From: Emergomyces orientalis
Lineage: Eukaryota; Ascomycota; Eurotiomycetes; Onygenales; Ajellomycetaceae
Assembly (NCBI GenBank): GCA_002110485.1
Contig: MOWL01000067.1
Location: forward strand, 1,116,001 to 1,180,000
DNA: 64,000 nt
Direction of reading: 5' to 3'
The translations under genes and the position numbers were made by a program. Below are positions 10,731 through 22,436 of the stretch, piece after piece. The notes beneath the pieces are model-generated. The model did no database searches, was not told the DNA's origin, and worked only from the letters and a program-made list of their open reading frames with translations. Within the stretch, counting starts at the first letter, position 1, and every line of letters starts with the position of its first letter.

Positions 10731-12018
10731 GCGTGCGGCATGGCCAGGCACTGAGCTTTGAGGGTTTGAAAGTCGAATCCACGTGATTTCCCGACCCCGA
10801 TCCCGACCCCGATATAACATCCGATCAGCCCCCTGTATGTTCTGACTTCATGATGGCTTGATGGGAGATACCGCCTCTCAAAGGCTCTATTCCAGTTTCG
10901 TTTGCAATTAACTGTTCTTCCTTTTTAAGGCAAGGTTTATAAATTAGTGTTTGGCTTCATCCTATTTAGGAGTTGAGAGACAGGAATAACAAAGTTGATG
11001 CAACCTATTTTCTACATCCACTCGACAGCTTTGAAAGATGAGGAGCAAACAGAACAAAAGTCATGCAGAAATCATACCATTTTAACAAGAGGGAAAAGAA
11101 AAACAACAACAACAACTGAGATTAGTCACTGTTTGAGACAAGAGACTGCCAGCAGCGTGTGCTTTCCGTGAAGTGATATATCAGTCAAGTAGTCAATTAT
11201 ATATTTCAACTTGGCACTGAAATTCCTTCTGCTCTTGCAGCAGTGTTTTTTTTCTCACCTCCACCACTATCTCTATATGAATAGATCTCACATTCATTAA
11301 AGTGATTTAGCAAGCCGGACGTAGTAAACATACCTAGTAAAAACCCCGCGTTCCAAGTTCAAAATTAGATACTCCATACAGAATCACCGGCAGGTTCAAA
11401 CAAACTTCACCTGTCTCACGTGCATTTGCTGTGCTGGCATATTTGTCTCAGTGTGTTACAATGGACAGTTACAACAATTTTGCAGCATCAAAATAGGAAC
11501 TTCTATCTGCCTGTTTTACAATCTAGGTTTTGGCAAAATATTGCCCGTAGGAGATCTTGATAAATACACTACTAAACCTACTGTAGCTTGCTATACCTAA
11601 ATATATAACTATCATGGTAGGTAGTTAAATTACATTGCTTACATGCTTGAAGCTGTGAAGGGGATCAACATATGGAATGAAGCTTAGGCAAAGCTAGCCA
11701 TCGAATTTATGCACAAGGCTGCCAGCTTTTCCAATTTTTGACTCCCAGCAGTTGCAACAGCCTTTTTGTTGTATAAATAGCTCTGCCCGTTCATTGCGGG
11801 GATTGGTGATGTTCTTAATCCGAAAGGGTGACAGGTGGGGAGAGCTTGGCCAAATGATTGCTTTGATTCCACATTTACCAACGTGGAGCGAGGATATGTT
11901 CCTTTCCGGATATGGGATGTGTGGGCGGGGACTGCAGCGCTGGCTTTGTGCCAATGGCTTTGTCAAGTTTTATCCGTGGAAATCGTATTATTCAACGTCC
12001 GTGAAGAGGGCCAAGGTA

Positions 12019-12081
12019 AATGATGTCTTAGGCGGATTGAATAATGTCTTAAGCGGATTGAATAATGTCTCAGGCGGATTG
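12019..12081 (+). repeat. Tandem repeat, 3 x 21 bp
   Basis: Three units of the form AATRATGTCTYARGCGGATTG at 12019, 12040 and 12061, differing at about three positions. As an open frame the unit would encode a 7-residue G-L-N-N-V-L repeat, but no gene is supported here. Confidence 0.85.
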
Positions 12082-12407
12082 AAAGAATAGAAATAAGGCT
12101 TGCGGTTATATGACAGACCTCATTTATGACCTCAAAAATACCGTTCTGTTTTGATGATTTCTTTTAATTGACCCTTTTTCAAATAAAGTGATCTTGTCCG
12201 CCAGACTCCCTTCGTTATATATATTTTCCTTTTCTCTCTCAACTCATGATAATTTTCGGCTTTAATAATAAAATCTAGCCCATATCTCATTAATATCTTG
12301 TGTGCTCGTATTAAACCAAGCAGCTATAACCCTTCTGACCGCTGCATCCGATACCTGAACTACCAGCCTCACCAGAAGCGAAAACAACAATAGAGTCAAC
12401 GGGAACC

Positions 12408-12845
12408 ATGAAATCGTCCATCATCTCTACCGTCGCCCTCTTCCTCTCCTTTTCACACTTGACACTCTCCCAGGAAGTCATGACCGTCGCCTATGACGAA
12501 GTCTATGACAATTCAAACCTAGATTTGTTAACGACGGCCTGCTCTGACGGTTCCAATGGTCTGGTAACTAAAGGCTTCAGCGTCGCGGGGGATCTTCCCA
12601 TTTTCCCGAGAGTTGGTGCAGCATTTTCTGTTGAGAATTGGAATAGCCCCAACTGCGGAAAATGTTATAAATTGAGGTTTGAAGAGACTGGAGTGGAAAT
12701 TCCTGTGATTGCGATTGATCATGCTGGGAATGGGTTCAACTTAGCGAAGGCAGCCATGGATGAGTTGACGGGGGGGAGAGCAGCAGAATTAGGAAGGGTC
12801 GATATGACTGTTACCGAGGCGGCACCGGGGGATTGTGGGATGTGA
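12408..12845 (+). CDS. Cerato-platanin family secreted protein
   Basis: A single exon of 145 aa. Residues 1-21 are a signal peptide ending near TLSQ. The mature protein starts EVMTVAYDEVYDN, the typical beta-strand opening of the family, and has exactly four cysteines (ACSDG, NCGKC, DCGM), matching the two conserved disulfides. Length is normal for the family. Cerato-platanins are small double-psi beta-barrel proteins related to expansins that bind chitin oligomers and self-assemble at surfaces. They act in the cell wall and medium and are known as surface antigens or elicitors in other fungi. The gene stands alone, flanked by about 2 kb of gene-poor DNA on each side. The ATG follows an A/C-rich leader (ACGGGAACC). 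Confidence 0.92.
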   Translation: MKSSIISTVALFLSFSHLTLSQEVMTVAYDEVYDNSNLDLLTTACSDGSNGLVTKGFSVAGDLPIFPRVGAAFSVENWNSPNCGKCYKLRFEETGVEIPVIAIDHAGNGFNLAKAAMDELTGGRAAELGRVDMTVTEAAPGDCGM

Positions 12846-14748
12846 GGATGGTGAGGAAAGATGGTGTGATTGGATAATGGCGATGCGGCAATGCCTGAGA
12901 TCGAAAATATGGCAGGGTGGTTAGATGATGATTGAGTGATCCTGTTCTGTTTCAATATTGTGATTAGTACTGGTACCTAGTTAGGTAGAAAATGGCAATG
13001 TTGCGAGATATTTTCCCCGCCACCTATTGACGGCTCCATTAGCGATACGATGTAGTCTGCAAATGATTGTTTCAAGTGCGCCAATTGCATTGAAGATGAG
13101 ATTTTTGAGCATGTCGGGAAAATAGAGAATATAACTGAAGATATTGGTATGTGACTTGCATTTCATTGCCGCTGTTGAAGTGCCAGTGGTGGATGTCAAT
13201 TTTCAGTGTTATGGGAAGAGCTAGCAGCTGCTTGTTCGACTGGGCACAGTATTCCCATATTTCTATGGAACAAGCAATTGGGCTGGGATTCGAATTGTGA
13301 TATCGACTCAACCTGCGAATTCCGGGGTCGAACAGGAAGAATATATATTCAACCCGCGGATATGCTGCGTCGCAGAATGCACACGTGCGCCAGACCAAAA
13401 TTAAGTTTTGTGTGAAATTTCTTGTGGTGTAGGTTTATCCAGCACTTACAAGGAAATCGGATTAGTTCACGAGATTCATAGGCCACATATTGAGGGATCC
13501 CACTCCTGGGGGGCCTTTGTGTGGTATCAACATTGCTGATGATTTAGGTCCGAGAGCAGTACGGCTGGCGCGAGTGGCGTGGTATAAATATGCCTAGTCA
13601 ACCGTGTATGATGCTTGTAGAACAGAGCCCTTGTTAGGTTTTCCTTGTTGACGAGCTGTGATCTCCCTCATTTGTATCCAAACACCGATTTCTACACAAC
13701 CAGAACTTCGTGTTATCACACACCAGGCCTAAATAAATACCTGAGGAAACGATGATTCCATTGAAGGTTGTCCCCAGGGTTTGCTGTAACCATGGAAGCG
13801 CTTAGTAGGCTGTTTCAAGACCCCAGTAGCTGGTTAAATGGCTAAAGTCCGCTAGTACAAGGGGCGATAACTCCATTCCAGGATGGGACCTTGTCCCCGC
13901 AAGCGGTAATGTTTAATTTAACTTGGCGATGAGGTTGTTCTGTGAGGTCGGGTTATGGTATTGCGAGCGAATAACTTACGTTCCAATCAAGAGGCTGCAA
14001 ACCTGCATTTTATGCAGTCCTTGCAGGCCCACCCTTAAATGTATTCATGCTGCAGGTCTGTCGCAGTTTTTTGGGCAGGTGATGGCGTTATTGGATCAGG
14101 CTAGGGCATGTCCGTACCCCAGACCAAGTGGAGCCATTTGCCAAGGTAGTGTCCCCTCCTGCGTAAACCAGGCACATAATTGTCTCTATGCACAGCCCGA
14201 CCATGCACTCGAGACGGGCGACAACAATGGACATCTGCACGATGTTAGAATCCAATAATCGAGTGTACTATCTCTCCATACAATCTAATGAACAGTCCAA
14301 CAATTTGACGCTGTATGCGAATTGTACCATGGATTTCAAGTAGATGTGAGGTGTTTCAGGCTTTCATGGCAGGAAGAAGCCAAAAGGGAATGATGAATAT
14401 CAAACACGGCGCTATCCAGATAGTTGTTGCCACGTCACGTGGTTATGTACCTCCTGCGAGGAATGGCCCGTGCGCGTCCCTTACACTCCATGGATACCGC
14501 GCAACCGAGCCTTAATAAGCCAACCTCCTGGTTACATCCTCAACCTCACCGCATTCTTCCTTCTTGCATCTTCTTCCGCCAGCTGTGATCCTCTCTACCA
14601 TTCTGTTGTTTAAGACGTTTATCGTGTAGTGGTGGTGACATATTACGCTTGGCTTGCGAGATAAATATTCTTAATCTTGTTATCCTCCCTAACTCGCTCC
14701 TCTCCCCTCTCCCCTCTCCCCATTCCATTCTCCTGAACGCGCTTCATC
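12846..14748. other. Intergenic, gene-free
   Basis: No supported gene. An open frame at 13923-14258 has several cysteines but no signal peptide or family resemblance. The right end (about 14696-14724) is a C/T-rich run, CTCCCCTCTCCCC repeated, typical of a fungal promoter pyrimidine tract just ahead of the next start codon. Confidence 0.5.
14696..14724 (+). promoter_or_regulatory. Pyrimidine-rich promoter tract
   Basis: A continuous C/T run 25-50 bases upstream of the ATG at 14749. Such CT boxes are common near transcription starts of well expressed filamentous-fungal genes. No TATA box is evident. Confidence 0.45.
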
Positions 14749-15658
14749 ATGGGTGGTGTTCGTAAGTTATACTACCACTTCCGGCCCTTATTTCTGCTCG
14801 GATGATCTAGTTATCTGCTTCAGCTTCGGTATTCCCTGGATTTCACAGTCTAACACTCGAATAGCTCCCGATGCGCTTGATCAGTTGAAGAAGGGATTCA
14901 AGAACTTCTTCAGGGGACGCAAGAAGCGGATGGCAGCTGCGCAGACTGCTCCCCCCGCAGACACTCCTGCAGAGACCACTGCTGCTCCCGCACCAGGTGC
15001 GAAGCCAGCGGAGACTAAACCAGCAGAGGCACCCCCGACAGCCCAGCCAGCCCAGCCAGCAGAGGCAGAAACGACCACGGCAGACACGACTTCTCCCCCA
15101 GCTCCCGCTCCTGGAGCAGCACCAGAAGCGGCCCCAGTGACTACTCCAGCCGCTGCCGAAACGGCTGCCCCTGCAACAACTGTACCACCTGTAACTGCCG
15201 ACCCTGCTCCTACGAATGAGACCACCGCCGCTGCGGCTGATGCACCTGCGGCTGCAACTCCCGCGCCTGAGCCATTGACTGAGACAACCCCAGCCGTAGC
15301 AGACGCTACTCCAACTCCAGCTCCAGCTACTGACGGTAAGCTCATGAACATATATTTAGCTCTACCGATGCAACAGTGTGAGAAACTAACGGTAGTCGAT
15401 TTCAATTTAGCTCCTCCTACTGCTGGTGCTGCCCCTGCTGCTGCCCCTACCGCTCCAACTGTTGCCCCCACCGAATCCCCAAAGGCAGCCGACCCAGCAC
15501 CAGAACCAACCCCTGCCCCTGAAGCCAAGCCCACTGAAACGCAGCCTGCTGAGGATAAACCAGCTGAAGTCGCGGAACCAGCGAAGACCGACGCTGAACC
15601 AACGCCAGATGCCACCAAAACGGCTGCTGCTCCCGCGCCTGCCGCGCCTGCATCATAA
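14749..15658 (+). CDS. Ala/Pro/Thr-rich low-complexity protein with basic N-terminus
   Basis: Exons 14749-14761, 14865-15335 and 15411-15658 (my parse) give 243 aa. The first exon is only 13 nt (MGGV plus one base), spliced to a second exon reading PPDALDQLKKGFKNFFRGRKKR. Introns have GTAAGT and GTAAGC donors, and intron 2 has an ACTAAC branch site. Removing intron 2 restores the Ala/Pro pattern. Residues 5-26 form a short amphipathic basic segment. From about 28 to the end the protein is almost entirely A, P, T, E and K, and presumably disordered. Short basic head plus acidic AP-rich tail resembles conserved uncharacterised filamentous-fungal proteins starting MGGV/MSGV; no enzyme domain is present. 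Function unknown. Confidence 0.75.
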
Positions 15659-17688
15659 ACAATTTTTCTTCCCGTGGATACCCCTCCGGAACATCATGAT
15701 ACCATTACACGCTCATCTCCTACCCTCACACTCAGCTATCATAAGCGCCTATGGAACGTGATTTTGATTTTATACATCATGACATGAACTTGAAACAACA
15801 AATCTGGCTGGACATTAGTGGAATAATTTCATGTTGTATTATCTGTATATTTCAGTGCCCCCACTGATTTGGCTTAGTTATTGTATGTATTCCGCCCTTT
15901 GTTTTTTATTATTATTTAGCAGCAAGTTTCCCTGTAGTGTGCTTTCGGCCTCGCTACGTTTATTTTTAATTTTTTTTTTTGGTTGTCCATGCCCGACTGG
16001 CTTGCATAATACCCGTTCCACCCCCATTTTTGCTCCTCCAGTTTGCGTTCCCAGTGTTTTCAGTTATAATTGCGCATGAATAATATATCACAGCTGCTTC
16101 TTCCTTGTATTATTTTCATTGAAACTTTTTCAAATACGCCAGAAATTTCGGGATCATCAATCTCTCGTCGCCGTGATGAGTAGGAGGCCCTTCTTTCTTT
16201 TTCTATTTTTTTTAAGCACAACGATTTTGGTCCTATTGATTTTGGATTTATCGTCACTTCCAACGATGCAGTATGTGTCGCATTTTGCCGGTTTTGAAAT
16301 AAGTTATTTTATTTAACTATCTAAACAAAACACAAAAAGCTCGAATTGCGCACTATACTCCGTACAATATTGTTCTCTGCTCAAAGCCGCAAGACCTAAT
16401 CAATATTTTTTACGTGCTCTGCTCGGGTGGTATGCATGAAGGCGATATGCGTATCATCAGTGGACCTCGTCGTTACAGTATTATAGACATCAGATAATTC
16501 TGGATCTGTCGCTGGAACAGACAAATATATTAGTAACAAGTAGTGATGTTCGTACGTGTGCTCGACAAGGTCTGGTTCACTCATCGGTTTCATGAGCTAA
16601 AATAACATAATATGTGGGCGAGTTGCTAGCTGGCGTGGTCTTTAGGTGCCAAACTTTACATTCGAGAACCATCACTGCTTATGTGTGACCTCAGACGAAA
16701 CCCGCTACACGGTCCTAGAAACGCCATTTATTCGCCCAAATCCAGGCCCTATCACCCTTGATTCGGCACACCCCACATTTTTCGGCTTCCATTATGTTAA
16801 TCTTTCGACCTTTTTGACTCGATCATGTTACACAGCACACAATACTCAAGCGGATTAACCCAGAAAAAGGCCAACTCTAATCCGGGAAAGCAAGTATGTT
16901 GGTTTCCCAACGATAAAAAAATATGAGCAAATCTGTTTCAACAAGGCCTCTACAATCAAGCCTCTGCACGGCGTGTTCTAAGAAATGGACATCCCATTTT
17001 CAATCATATCTTTTTCTATCGACATTTTCAATGGGCCTCGTGAAATTATTAATTTATAGTGATTACCCACGGCTCTGTTTCGTACAGTACAGTCGCCATT
17101 CGATTCATATGGTCTTGGTGTATCCCGACAACCAGTTTCAAAAAATTAGTGAATGTGGGCTCGGTTTGATCTACATTCCTGGTAGTCCCCATTATGATAC
17201 GAGAAAGGATTGCTCCTCGCTGCAAGATACATCACCGCAAGATAGCGCAGACCTTCTTTTGATTTTTACTTAGAATGTTTCAAATATTCATTGTTAGGTG
17301 CGAACGAACGGCTGAAGGCAAATTTGAACACGTCTTGTTGCCGAAAAGGGAAGATGGCTGATTTCAAATCTGCAGTTCAATGACTTCAAGCTCCTTGCAT
17401 AATACCGTACTGTCGTGATCTCAGACTTAGAAGGGAGTTGCCTTGCCGCAAGGAAAAATGATCTATATATCGAGTGATGTCCTCGCCCAACACATGGTCT
17501 TCGAACAAGCTGGCGAAGTTTCACAATCAAACTACATTCATTTTCCACCGTGCTGTTAATTTATATTGAGCTTTATCAGCCGTGCTACCTCACACGCAAT
17601 ATCGCGAATATCAGTGCATTCCGAGAATCTTGCGTGGAAACCAATATCTAGCGCCAAACCATTTCTTATACTTTTCTACTCCCCGAAG
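15659..17688. other. Gene-poor stretch
   Basis: No supported gene. A minus-strand open frame of 65 codons at 16396-16593 (starts MKPMSEPDL) has fairly normal codon use and might be a relic, but there is no family match. The rest contains many stops in all frames. Confidence 0.4.
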
Positions 17689-18145
17689 ATGACATCGACA
17701 CCTGTACCGACAGTAACCTTGGTTCAGGACAATGCTTCTAAAAAATATCCTTATTATTAAAAGGGAATATTCTGTACACCGTCAGAATTGACATTCCCCT
17801 CCCAGCATATGGTGCCAGATATCTTGTTCCCCGAGCTTTTCCCAAGTCGAACCCGAAAATAATGGACAAGAGATCTATACTCCTCGAAAATGGACAGAAC
17901 ATACAAGTGGACAACATTACATATGCTCGCTACGTCGTGCAATGGAGCTATACTTTTGAAGAGTGTGGGGAGTTTAGGACTGAGGTTACTCTTTCGCACG
18001 ACGAAAAAGGGGAAGTTTTGATCACACGAGCCCTCTAAACGACCTCACGATTATTCCTCTGCCATGCTTCGAGCCAGCACCGCCAATGCCTAATGTGGAT
18101 CCAGTTATCAAACCAGACTTTCTCATCAGGAAGTCACATGGTTAG
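17689..18145 (+). pseudogene. Relic A of an unknown beta-strand-rich protein
   Basis: Starts at ATG 17689 (MTSTPVPTVTLVQDNASKK). The frame meets a stop at 17758, but a second frame from 17763 to 18038 continues for about 91 codons with coding-like composition: ILYTVRIDIPLPAYGARY, then RSILLENGQNIQVDNITYAR, then FEECGEFRTEVTL. After its stop, a third frame (18038-18145) continues with EPAPPMPN and IKPDFLI. At least two frameshifts are needed to connect them, so it is broken or mis-sequenced. The sequence is similar to relic B at 19582-20073: SILL...VDNITYAR against SVLL...VDQNTYSVR, FEECGEF against FPEPGSY, and PAPP...PDFLI against PTPP...PDTLI. The alternation suggests a beta-sandwich. Family not recognised. 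Confidence 0.45.
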
Positions 18146-19581
18146 CTAACACTTCAAATCGGGGCCCTATCATCGAAGGAACTATTGACATTCCACGTCA
18201 GCCATGGGGGGCCTCGGAGGTTCAGAAATCACATCTCCGGCACGCAAAAATTGAGAATGGGACTTTTCTTGGCTGAGAGTACATATATTTCCCCCTTATT
18301 TCGTTCCTTATCTCTTTTCTCACAATTAAGATCTTGTCAGAGTGCAATTTTAATGCTGATTCAGAAGAAACTGATAGGTCCTATCATCTGCATATTTCTC
18401 TCTCCTTTACTATTGTTTTTTAATATTGGGTTTCCTTTTTTCTTTTATCGCGAGAGCCTTTCGTTCACATTTTGTTCCAAGTTCAATGATCCCAGGTAGA
18501 ATTTAATATTATCTAATGAATCGGAAGATGAGACGTCTGAATCACAAAAAGAAATCCCAGTATAACAACAATTAAACAGTTGTTTAAGAGCGTAAGATCA
18601 AGACTGTGGAAAGATAGACTCTAGCAGGCGCCGCAGAAACACACACACACCTGAAAAACGATATAAAATAATAGACCTGTGGAGCCGTTCCGGGAAGAAA
18701 AGCTTGAAATGTGAGCAAGAATTTACATTCTTATAATTCAATTTATGCTGGATATTGTAAGCTCTTTTTCTTTACGAGATGTTTCATCCGCAATGCAAGA
18801 AAGCTACAGTAATAAAAGTTGGATCTGTATTCCGCAACATGCCAGTTATCTACCCCACAACAGTCAACTGTGTCTATGATCCATTCCACGTGGAAAGAAG
18901 GTTCGCGAATGCGCCCCACTAAGCAAAGTTGCGGGCTTCGGCAAGTTCCGAGCCAATGCCATGGCCCATGAAGCGGGTCTGCAAAGAGCTAGTTACCTTT
19001 GGCCCGGGCACCGACCACAGTACTCAGACTTCTCACTATAGAACTAGTAAACAACGCATCTTACCGACAGCTTTATCAAGCCCGATACATGACGTACCTT
19101 GATAGGGAAGATGGACATTTTGAAACGACACCATGGGACTTACCTTTTACCTTTTACCTTCCAGCCCTTGCTCCTCTTGCAAATTCCCGTTTGGTATTTG
19201 GTTTTTCGGGCGCTTGAACTGCCCTCACCCATTTCTATGCTGATATCTGCAATAGCTACTGTTGTAGCTACAAATGTCACATTGTCGAGACTTGTCTCTG
19301 TTGCTGATTGACTTTATGCTCAGCGCTTGAACAGGTCCTGATAGCTTTCTCTGTATTGAATATTTCGTGTCTTTGGATTTATTCTGCCTCCTCTCAATGA
19401 TAGTATGGCAATTTCCCGATTAGTTTTGTACGAACCAAATATAAAAGTCTGTCGATGCGATAATCGGAGATGTTTTTAAATTGAATGAGTTCCTCCCACT
19501 ATTATTCTTCGTGAACGCCTTTCGATAATTCATTAAGCAATATGACGCGCAAATTTTTAACCCGAACACCCTCATCGCTAG
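18146..19581. other. Gene-poor spacer between two related relics
   Basis: No supported gene. Short frames near 18999-19311 are weakly coding-like but have no start context or domain. An (AC)n run lies near 18642. The spacer separates the two similar relic segments. Confidence 0.35.
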
Positions 19582-20073
19582 CTACTTTCCCTCCACCCTG
19601 TCCTCCGCATCCCAGGATTTAGCTATCTTTTCAACAACACCCATCATATTGTCCAACATCAACTGAAGCCGACTCCACCTCCAAAATTGCCGACATATCA
19701 ACTGATCCCCGATACACTCATAAATCCTGAAATTAGCTACACATCTACGTTCGGCGTATCACTTTTTCAGTGGACCGCCCTCGCTCTCCATGCATCGGGT
19801 TTACCACAGGGCTGCCTCGTCGCACGTTTTTATACGTCTAGTGGCCATCTACTAGAAAGTTCCGTGCTCCTAAATGGCTATTGGAACGAAGTGGATCAAA
19901 ACACGTACTCTGTACGAACAGCGATATTGACTGCCGCTTTCCCGGAGCCTGGATCCTACCACCTCGAATTCATTCTTAAAATATTCAACGGGAAGAAATA
20001 CGTTCCGAAATTTATCTTCTCTGGATATTCAGCGATTGTGGCAGATCAGCATCCCCAGGCTGCCACCCAATAA
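19582..20073 (+). pseudogene. Relic B (or 3' exon) of an unknown beta-strand-rich protein
   Basis: An uninterrupted frame of 163 codons from the stop at 19579 to the stop at 20073, without any in-frame ATG near its beginning. It is therefore either a 3' exon of a spliced gene or a truncated copy. The N-terminal part has a proline-rich linker (LKPTPPPKLPTYQLIPDTLI). It is followed by an alternating hydrophobic stretch, SSVLLNGYWNEVDQNTYSVR, then FPEPGSYHLEFILKI. It aligns with relic A both in the linker (about 12 of 30 positions identical without gaps, by eye) and in the beta-rich part. No cysteine framework, signal peptide or known motif is seen. No function can be given. Confidence 0.45.
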
Positions 20074-21202
20074 GCCTTCTGGTGGATGGTGCAATAACAC
20101 CTATTTCAGACACCTTCTGTGTGCTTTCCCGGACCAGCCTTTTCTCGGAACTCGCACTCGTATCTCCTTGGGTTGTGCATCTATTTGATTAGCTTTCGGT
20201 ATTTGCCGTCCCTCCCAGCCATTACCGTACCTTGTTGATATTATGGTTATATGGCTCCTGCGGCTGTTCCCAGATACAATGTCGCACGGTGGGAAGTTCA
20301 ATCCAAACGGCCGTTATTGATCTTCTATACTCTTGTGTGACAGGTTGAGACTTGGGTGTGAGTATATTTTAGTCTAGCTTACTGCTTGTCTCTAATGATC
20401 TCTACTTCTTCTTACTAAATTGAAGAGTGTCACTATAATTTACATACAATTGAACAAATCTGAGCAGTGAATTAATCACACTAAAATACACTAACTCTCT
20501 GAGGAGAGAATAGATGTATAAACTTATAAAGAAAAATCAAGTATAAATTTCAATTGTTTTACAAGATATGGATCTTGATCAGCGAAGATAAATTATACAT
20601 ATGTATATTACATATTTAGATATAGGTATAGACGTAGAAAAGACTGTTAAAATCTGCAAATATTAAAAAAATGTAAAATTGTTCTGTTTTTCTTTCTTTC
20701 ATTCATTCCCTTTTTATTCATTGATTAGATAAATCAAGGAGTAGAGCAGAAATTAATTCCAGTAAAAGTAGAAAATGTAGGAGTGAGATGGTGGAAGTAG
20801 GTAGTTGGATTGAACCAGATAGCTTAAAGGGCGTAATATAGCTCTAAATATATATAATATATAGAGAAAACTTAAAACTTTAGATATTTTAATATTTTTT
20901 TCATTTTATTATATTTAGAACATTATTGACTACCAATAGCTTAAATAACATTACAGATAATCAGACAGCAATCAGAGCACAGCAGAAGTTATAAACCTTA
21001 GAAGACAAATAGCACAATATCACAATTCTTCAGTGCTCCTTGCTCATTGCAAATTCCCTATTCATTGTCACAAAGGCCTTTTTTACCTTGGGGAAAAGGA
21101 ATACTGTTGCTAATATTTTGTCAGGGTTCTAGGGCCACACCTCCATGTCTACCAATATCTAGAGATTATAGATACAGCAAATGTCCAATCATCCTTCCAT
21201 AG
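20074..21202. other. Very AT-rich intergenic
   Basis: Notably AT-rich from about 20380 to 20960, with no open frame of interest. It is the 3' side of the DUF2011-like gene. Confidence 0.5.
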
Positions 21203-22436
21203 CTAGTCACTCACATCATTATCCAGCGCATCACCCCTTTCGCTTTCTCCTTGCCCACTTCCACTTCCACTTTCACGAAGAGTAGCTTTCCTGTCCTTTT
21301 CCCTCTGCCTCTTTTTAATCTTCTTCTCTCGATTCCGCCTCGTCCGCTTTTCTCTATCAGCCACTTCCGCGGTTCTAGCAGCAGCAAGACGCTGCCGTAG
21401 CACGATACGGCGCTTCTTGCCTGGCTTTTTCCTAGATTTGGGGGTTTTCGTGACGGCTAATGGATTTACAAGAGTGGCGCTTGCCGTCTGTGAGGCGTCT
21501 GACGATTGATTCGGTTTATTTGTCGATGATGAAGCCTTCTTGAGATGGATCACTCGCCATGGAAGATGGCAGCCAGGCTGAATTTTGACGTGTATATTAG
21601 CTAATGATATCAACCCCGTTTTTCTTCCCCCCCTTTTCTTTTCTTTCTTCTGCTTTTTGGTCAAGGGGGACGACGATGACGGTAAAACACGGTGGACACT
21701 TACCCAGATGCTATTCTTTGCTCCTTCAAGTATTGTTTCGCCACAAACTGCAGCATCAATGAATCTCTCTTTTTGCCGCGTGATTAACTTGACGCTGCCG
21801 TCCCTTTTCCCATCACCCGCCACTTTCCGTCTAGCCCACTCAGGGTCCGAGAAGTAATACTCCCAACCCCGAAATGGGACCACAAAGCCGCCTTCCCCAT
21901 TGTTTTTAGCAGGAGTAGGTGACCGCAATCTGACTCTGAATTTCTGAATGCCGGCATCTTTCATTTCCATTTGCTCTGGTTCATCGCTATGTTTTCCTTC
22001 AGCTTCATCGCTGCGATTCCGCCTCTTAAGCCCTTGCTGATGTCCAGTAACACCGTTCAGGGCAGGTATTGTTGGTGTACGAAAAAGTCTGAACTCGAAC
22101 TCTTGTTCCTCCTCTTCATCCTGGATATGTTCCAAATCTGGCGCGGAATGCGCTGCTTGTAGGTCCGGAGGAGTATAAGTTTCTACCGACGAGAATATGT
22201 TTCGTAACGCGTTTGCCGCATATGCGACTGTGGTGCTTTCGGCTGGAGATGGGGAGCGGGACGAGCGGCGGGATTGCAGATCTTCACGACGGACGCTGTG
22301 TGAAAGAGGGAGTTAGGAATAGCTATTTCTTATTTGCGGGGAGAGATGTCTTGTAGGCCATCGACGTGTTGGCGCTGGAAGGGGGAAAGGTATCGATCAG
22401 GGTGACCCACCGTTTTGCGCCTGGAAGCTCAAACAT
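21203..22436 (-). CDS. Basic, Lys/Arg-rich fungal protein, probably DUF2011 family
   Basis: Exons 22436-22411 and 22295-21203 (my parse) give 372 aa. The first exon is only 26 nt and reads MFELPGAK plus two bases; splicing (donor GTGGGT, acceptor CACACAG) gives MFELPGAKRVRREDL, the start I remember for the uncharacterised fungal DUF2011 family. Residues about 10-45 are Arg/Ser-rich. An acidic patch DEEEEQEFEF sits near 70-80. A conserved-looking core includes FVVPFRGWEYYFSDPEWARRK. The last 120 residues are strongly basic (KKPGKKRRIVLRQRLAAARTAE, then RRNREKKIKKRQREKDRK), with several nuclear localisation-type clusters and probable helical/coiled character. A nuclear or nucleolar role is likely; the molecular function is unknown. 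Confidence 0.8.

Larger units (their letters stand above)
9830..12407. other. Gene-poor AT-rich stretch
   Basis: About 2.6 kb without a supportable gene. Contents are a TACGGAGTACGGAGTACT motif at about 10712-10730, a 3 x 21-bp tandem repeat at 12019-12081, and toward the right end the promoter of the cerato-platanin gene, with a TATATATAT stretch near 12217. Short open frames at 11752-12090 are not convincing. Confidence 0.5.

Noticed and set aside
11752..12090. Plus-strand 112-codon frame ending in the 21-bp repeats as a gene
   Set aside because: No signal peptide, domain or coding-like composition apart from the repeat itself.
14881..15618. Long minus-strand frame of 245 codons rich in Gly/Ala/Val
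   Set aside because: It is the shadow of the Ala/Pro/Thr-rich plus-strand gene, whose GC-rich repeats keep the opposite strand open.
18999..19311. Two overlapping plus-strand frames with hydrophobic or charged stretches
   Set aside because: Only weakly coding-like, no family and no start context; left inside the spacer description.
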